Positions 61,438 to 64,000 of a stretch of DNA of 64,000 bases are shown here, one piece after another (positions within the stretch are counted from its first letter, which is position 1; every line of letters starts with the position of its first letter). A program made the translations under genes and the position numbers. The notes beneath the pieces were generated by a model that saw only the letters and a list, made by a program, of their open reading frames with translations, did not search any database and was not told the DNA's origin. The DNA lies in NCBI RefSeq assembly GCF_042655435.1, contig NZ_JBHSMG010000003.1, positions 1 through 64,000 on the forward strand. Reading direction: 5' to 3'. The DNA comes from Lysinimonas soli (GTDB lineage Bacteria > Actinomycetota > Actinomycetes > Actinomycetales > Microbacteriaceae).

Positions 61438-62271
61438 TCAGCGGGCGAGGAAGGTGAGGAGGGCGCTGTTGAACTGGTCGGCGTGCGACACGTTGATGCC
61501 ATGCGGGCCGCCTTCGATGACGACGAGCTCACTGCCCGGGATCGACTCGGCCGAGCGGCGGCCGCTGATCCAGAACGGGACGACCTGGTCGGCGTCACCG
61601 TGGATGACGAGCGTCGGCACCGTGAACTTCTCCAGGTCGGCGCGGAAATCGGTGCGACCGAAGGCGGACACACCCGCGAAGGTGGCGCGCGGTGACGCGA
61701 TGTTGGCGAGGTCCCGACCATAGAGCCGCTGGGCCTCGCTGACCGCCAGTCCATCCGCGGTCGAGTAGAACAAGGTGAGGAAGTGGTCGACGAAGTCGGC
61801 GCGGTCCGCGGCGATCCCGCCTTCGAAGTGGCCGATCGTCGCGTCGTCGAGATCGCCTTCGGGGTTGCCCTCGGTGACGTGCAGGAACGGGGTGACCGCA
61901 CTGGCGAGAACGGCCTTGGAGACCCGGTCCGTGCCGTAGGTGCCGATGTAGCGGGCGACCGCCCCGCCTCCGGCCGAGAAGCCGACGAGCGTGACACCGC
62001 TGAGGCCCAGGTGTGTCAGCAGCGCGTCGAGGTCCGAGGCGACGGTGTCGAAGTCGTGGCCGTCCCACGTCGGGGTCGACTGGCCGAAGCCGCGACGGTC
62101 GTAGGTGATGGCCTGGTAGCCGGCTGCGACGAGAGCCGCGACCTGCTTCTCCCATGACCGGCCGTTCAGCGGCCAGCCGTGGATGAGGACGACCGGTGCT
62201 CCCGATCCCTGGACTTCGTAGTAGAGCTCGACGGGAGAACCGTTCTCGGTGCCGACAGTGAGCGTGGACAT
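61438..62271 (-). CDS. Alpha/beta hydrolase, non-haem chloroperoxidase-like
   Basis: 277 aa: HGWPLNGRSW (oxyanion), YDRRGFGQS, nucleophile S99 in GFSAGGG, acid in HGDADQVVPF, His in GGPHGIN. This is the outline of bacterial non-haem haloperoxidases/esterases. In vivo the role is more likely ester hydrolysis than halogenation. Divergent from a TetR regulator whose repeated operator cores lie in the 172-bp gap. Confidence 0.87.
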   Translation of the reverse strand: MSTLTVGTENGSPVELYYEVQGSGAPVVLIHGWPLNGRSWEKQVAALVAAGYQAITYDRRGFGQSTPTWDGHDFDTVASDLDALLTHLGLSGVTLVGFSAGGGAVARYIGTYGTDRVSKAVLASAVTPFLHVTEGNPEGDLDDATIGHFEGGIAADRADFVDHFLTLFYSTADGLAVSEAQRLYGRDLANIASPRATFAGVSAFGRTDFRADLEKFTVPTLVIHGDADQVVPFWISGRRSAESIPGSELVVIEGGPHGINVSHADQFNSALLTFLAR

Positions 62272-62348
62272 TGGTTGATCTCGAATCTGTCCCTGGGTTT
62301 TCGGATCTGCAGCGAGGAGGGACGTCATCGCTATCCGTCTTGGAAGAA

Positions 62349-62435
62349 AGATCGTTCTTTCTCTTTGGAAGCTTGGATCATCGATCTGCTGTCTGTCAAA
62401 TCCGAAATCAAAGATCGTCCAAGAAAGAACGTTCT
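62349..62435. promoter_or_regulatory. Two TetR operator cores
   Basis: AGATCGTTCT at 62349-62358, inside GAAAGATCGTTCTTTC, and the perfect dyad AGAACGTTCT at 62426-62435, nine bases before the tetR start. A partial AGATCGTCC lies between (62412-62420). Placed to repress both divergent genes. Confidence 0.65.
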
Positions 62436-62443
62436 GGTAGCCT

Positions 62444-63031
62444 GTGATCGTGAGTGCGCTAGAGGATCCGAAGCTTCGCCCGTCGGAGCCCCGTGAACGT
62501 CTCTTGCGGGTTGCGTCCGAGTTGTTCTACCGAGACGGCATCAACAGCGTCGGCGTGGACCGCATCCTTGGCGAAGCCGGTGTGACGCGGGCGACGCTCT
62601 ACCGGCACTTCGCTGGCAAGGAGGGGCTCGTCGAGTCGTACCTGGACCGCGAGGATCAGACGATCCGCGGGTACTTCAGCGCGGCGGAGGAGCACGCCAC
62701 CAGCCCCCAGCACTATCTCGAAATGGTGGTCGGCGGGATCGCGGAGGATGCGCTCCGCTATCACACGCGGGGCTGCCCTTTCATCAACGCCTCGGCCGAG
62801 TATCCCGATCCGAACTCTGGTGTGCGGCAGCGGGTCACGGCTCATCGGAACTGGTTTCGCCAAGCATTGGAGGCCGCACTTGCCAACGCTGGGCGCCCGG
62901 ATCCCGCTGAGCGCGCCCGCACCCTGGTGCTGCTCCGCGACGCTGCTCTGATCGGTGGCTATCTAGATGGTCCGGCCTCTGTCACCAGCACCTTCACCAA
63001 AGCGGCGCGGGAGGTTGCTGGCCTGGACTAG
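62444..63031 (+). CDS. TetR-family repressor
   Basis: About 195 aa, GTG start at 62444 or 62450. HTH at about 18-63: LLRVASELFYRDGINSVGVDRILGEAGVTRATLYRHFAGKEGLV. C-terminal domain has RGCPFINASAEYPDP, typical of the YcdC/AcrR-like group sensing lipophilic ligands. The operator dyad overlaps its likely promoter, so it is autoregulated and controls the divergent hydrolase pair. Confidence 0.9.
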   Translation: MIVSALEDPKLRPSEPRERLLRVASELFYRDGINSVGVDRILGEAGVTRATLYRHFAGKEGLVESYLDREDQTIRGYFSAAEEHATSPQHYLEMVVGGIAEDALRYHTRGCPFINASAEYPDPNSGVRQRVTAHRNWFRQALEAALANAGRPDPAERARTLVLLRDAALIGGYLDGPASVTSTFTKAAREVAGLD

Positions 63032-63085
63032 ACGTGGTCCTCCGTTCGTGGTGTCGGTCTCGGCCCCTTCTGGGCAGGACTCCCG

Positions 63086-63925
63086 TTAGCGGGAGGCTTG
63101 AGTGACGAGTCGCTCGGAGCGCTCCCAGAGTTCGGCGGCGAGGTCCGCGTCAAGGGTCTGGGGGTTATTCCGTTTGGCGGGTCTGCGGTTTTCGTAGTAG
63201 GTGCCGGACTCCCATACCGCTCCGGGGTCTGTCTCGGCCAGCCACACCATTTGGTCGGCACCTTTGTCTGGGCTGGCCATGAACGCGCGGCCTAATCGGC
63301 TGGTGTAGATGCGCTTCATGAAGCTGTCCGACTCGGTCGCGAAGCTCGTGGCTACCGCGCCAGGGTGGAAAGCGGCTGCGGAGATCCCTCGGCCGTGGTA
63401 GCGCCGGTGCAGCTCTTTGGTGAACAGGATGTTCTCCAACTTCACGGTCCCGTACGCCAGTTGGGGGGTGAAGTCTTTGTCGTGGTTCAGGTCGTCGAGC
63501 TCGATCTTGCCGAACAGCCGTGCGCCCGAGCTGGAGGTCTGGATGATGGTGGCCCTGCTGTTGATCAGCTTCTCCATGAGGAGGTTGGTCAGCAGGAAGG
63601 GGGCGAGGTGGTTGACCTGGAAGGTCTTCTCGAACCCGTCCGCGGTCTTGGTGCGGTCACCGAAAATGCCGCCGGCATTGTTGGCGAGAACGTCGATGTG
63701 CGGGTAAGCGCTGTCGAGGTCGGCAGCGAGCGTGCGCACGTCCTCGAGTCTGGTGAAGTCGGCCAGGAAGTGATCGGCGTCTAGTTCACGGGCGATTGTC
63801 TGGGTCTTCTGGGGAGATCGTCCGACGATGACGACGTGATGGCCGTCGCTGTGGAGCTTCCGGGCTCCGGCAGCGCCGATCCCGTCACTGGCGCCGGTAA
63901 TGATGATGGTCTTGCTGTTGGGCAT
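63086..63925 (-). CDS. Short-chain dehydrogenase/reductase (retinol-dehydrogenase-like)
   Basis: 279 aa: IITGASDGIGAAGARKL, NNAGG, catalytic Ser in QTSSSGAR and Tyr-Lys in YGTVKLEN. The segment FHPGAVATSFA and a long C-terminus match the WW-oxidoreductase/retinol dehydrogenase-like group. The ATG at 63925 has AAGGA six bases upstream; an ATG two codons earlier would abut it. Substrate unknown. Convergent with the tetR gene. Confidence 0.87.
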   Translation of the reverse strand: MPNSKTIIITGASDGIGAAGARKLHSDGHHVVIVGRSPQKTQTIARELDADHFLADFTRLEDVRTLAADLDSAYPHIDVLANNAGGIFGDRTKTADGFEKTFQVNHLAPFLLTNLLMEKLINSRATIIQTSSSGARLFGKIELDDLNHDKDFTPQLAYGTVKLENILFTKELHRRYHGRGISAAAFHPGAVATSFATESDSFMKRIYTSRLGRAFMASPDKGADQMVWLAETDPGAVWESGTYYENRRPAKRNNPQTLDADLAAELWERSERLVTQASR

Positions 63926-63943
63926 GGTCATTCCTTGTCCGTG

Positions 63944-64000
63944 GTGAGCCAGGACACGATCGATGACATCGCCGCCGCTGTCGGAATCTCCGCGCGCAGC
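63944..64000 (+). CDS. Partial helix-turn-helix protein at the window edge
   Basis: From GTG 63944 the frame reads VSQDTIDDIAAAVGISARS to the window end. This is the middle of a TetR-like HTH (normally preceded by about 40 residues) or the start of a LacI-like one. Only 18 bp separate it from the divergent SDR start, too little for a promoter and the missing first helix, so it may be truncated. Confidence 0.35.
   Translation, partial: MSQDTIDDIAAAVGISARS

Overview
The window is high-GC DNA (mostly third-position G/C, frequent GTG starts, 4-nt ATGA start/stop overlaps). The panC-lysS-clpC order, the mycobacterial-type ArgA, the perfect actinobacterial LexA box and frequent GATGCC/CATCCG codon pairs suggest an actinobacterium, most likely of the family Microbacteriaceae. 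This is inference from gene order and sequence style; no rRNA is present.

Region 1 (1-23.7 kb) is conserved core: panC, lysS, three tiny membrane proteins, a kinase / PLP-enzyme / pirin operon, a CtaG-like oxidase assembly protein, clpC, argA, a ribokinase, radA, a two-component system divergent from an envelope redox operon (two secreted low-complexity proteins, ApbE, and a haem-FAD-2Fe-2S reductase), and a MacAB-like ABC exporter. Two intergenic gaps carry a paired inverted-repeat element with the same 73-nt geometry.

Region 2 (23.8-30.4 kb) is a 6.6-kb island in the 3' end of tRNA-Ser(CGA), bounded by a 27-bp perfect direct repeat. No integrase is visible. It holds a tightly packed three-gene operon (TIGR04255-like protein, membrane-segment plus HTH protein, and a protein with a QTCDVV motif), an OLD-type ATPase-TOPRIM protein with an unrecognised N-terminal domain, and two small membrane proteins. 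This is the best candidate for an undescribed system, probably defence- or maintenance-related.

Region 3 (30.8-50.6 kb) is accessory metabolism. A GAF-PucR regulator is divergent from an aromatic meta-cleavage operon: flavin hydroxylase, C-C hydrolase, two FAH-fold enzymes, acyl-CoA ligase, SCP2-type thiolase and extradiol dioxygenase. Two look-alike modules follow, each with a DHA2 MFS transporter, an Asp-nucleophile alpha/beta hydrolase and a regulator (MarR or TetR). Then come a LysR/SDR pair and a TetR/NAD-reductase pair with two near-perfect operators. A broken copy of a short gene found intact near dinB lies under the 3' end of the second transporter.

Region 4 (51-60.4 kb) has a LexA-boxed DUF6504-like/dinB/GIY-YIG operon convergent with a zinc-ribbon nuclease. 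Next are an MprF-like aminoacyl-phosphatidylglycerol synthase with a membrane esterase (probable aminoacyl-PG hydrolase), two head-to-head NarL-type regulators and one sensor kinase. Region 5 (60.5-64 kb) has two alpha/beta hydrolases, a TetR regulator with repeated operator cores and an SDR. At the right edge is a short helix-turn-helix-like frame that runs off the window.
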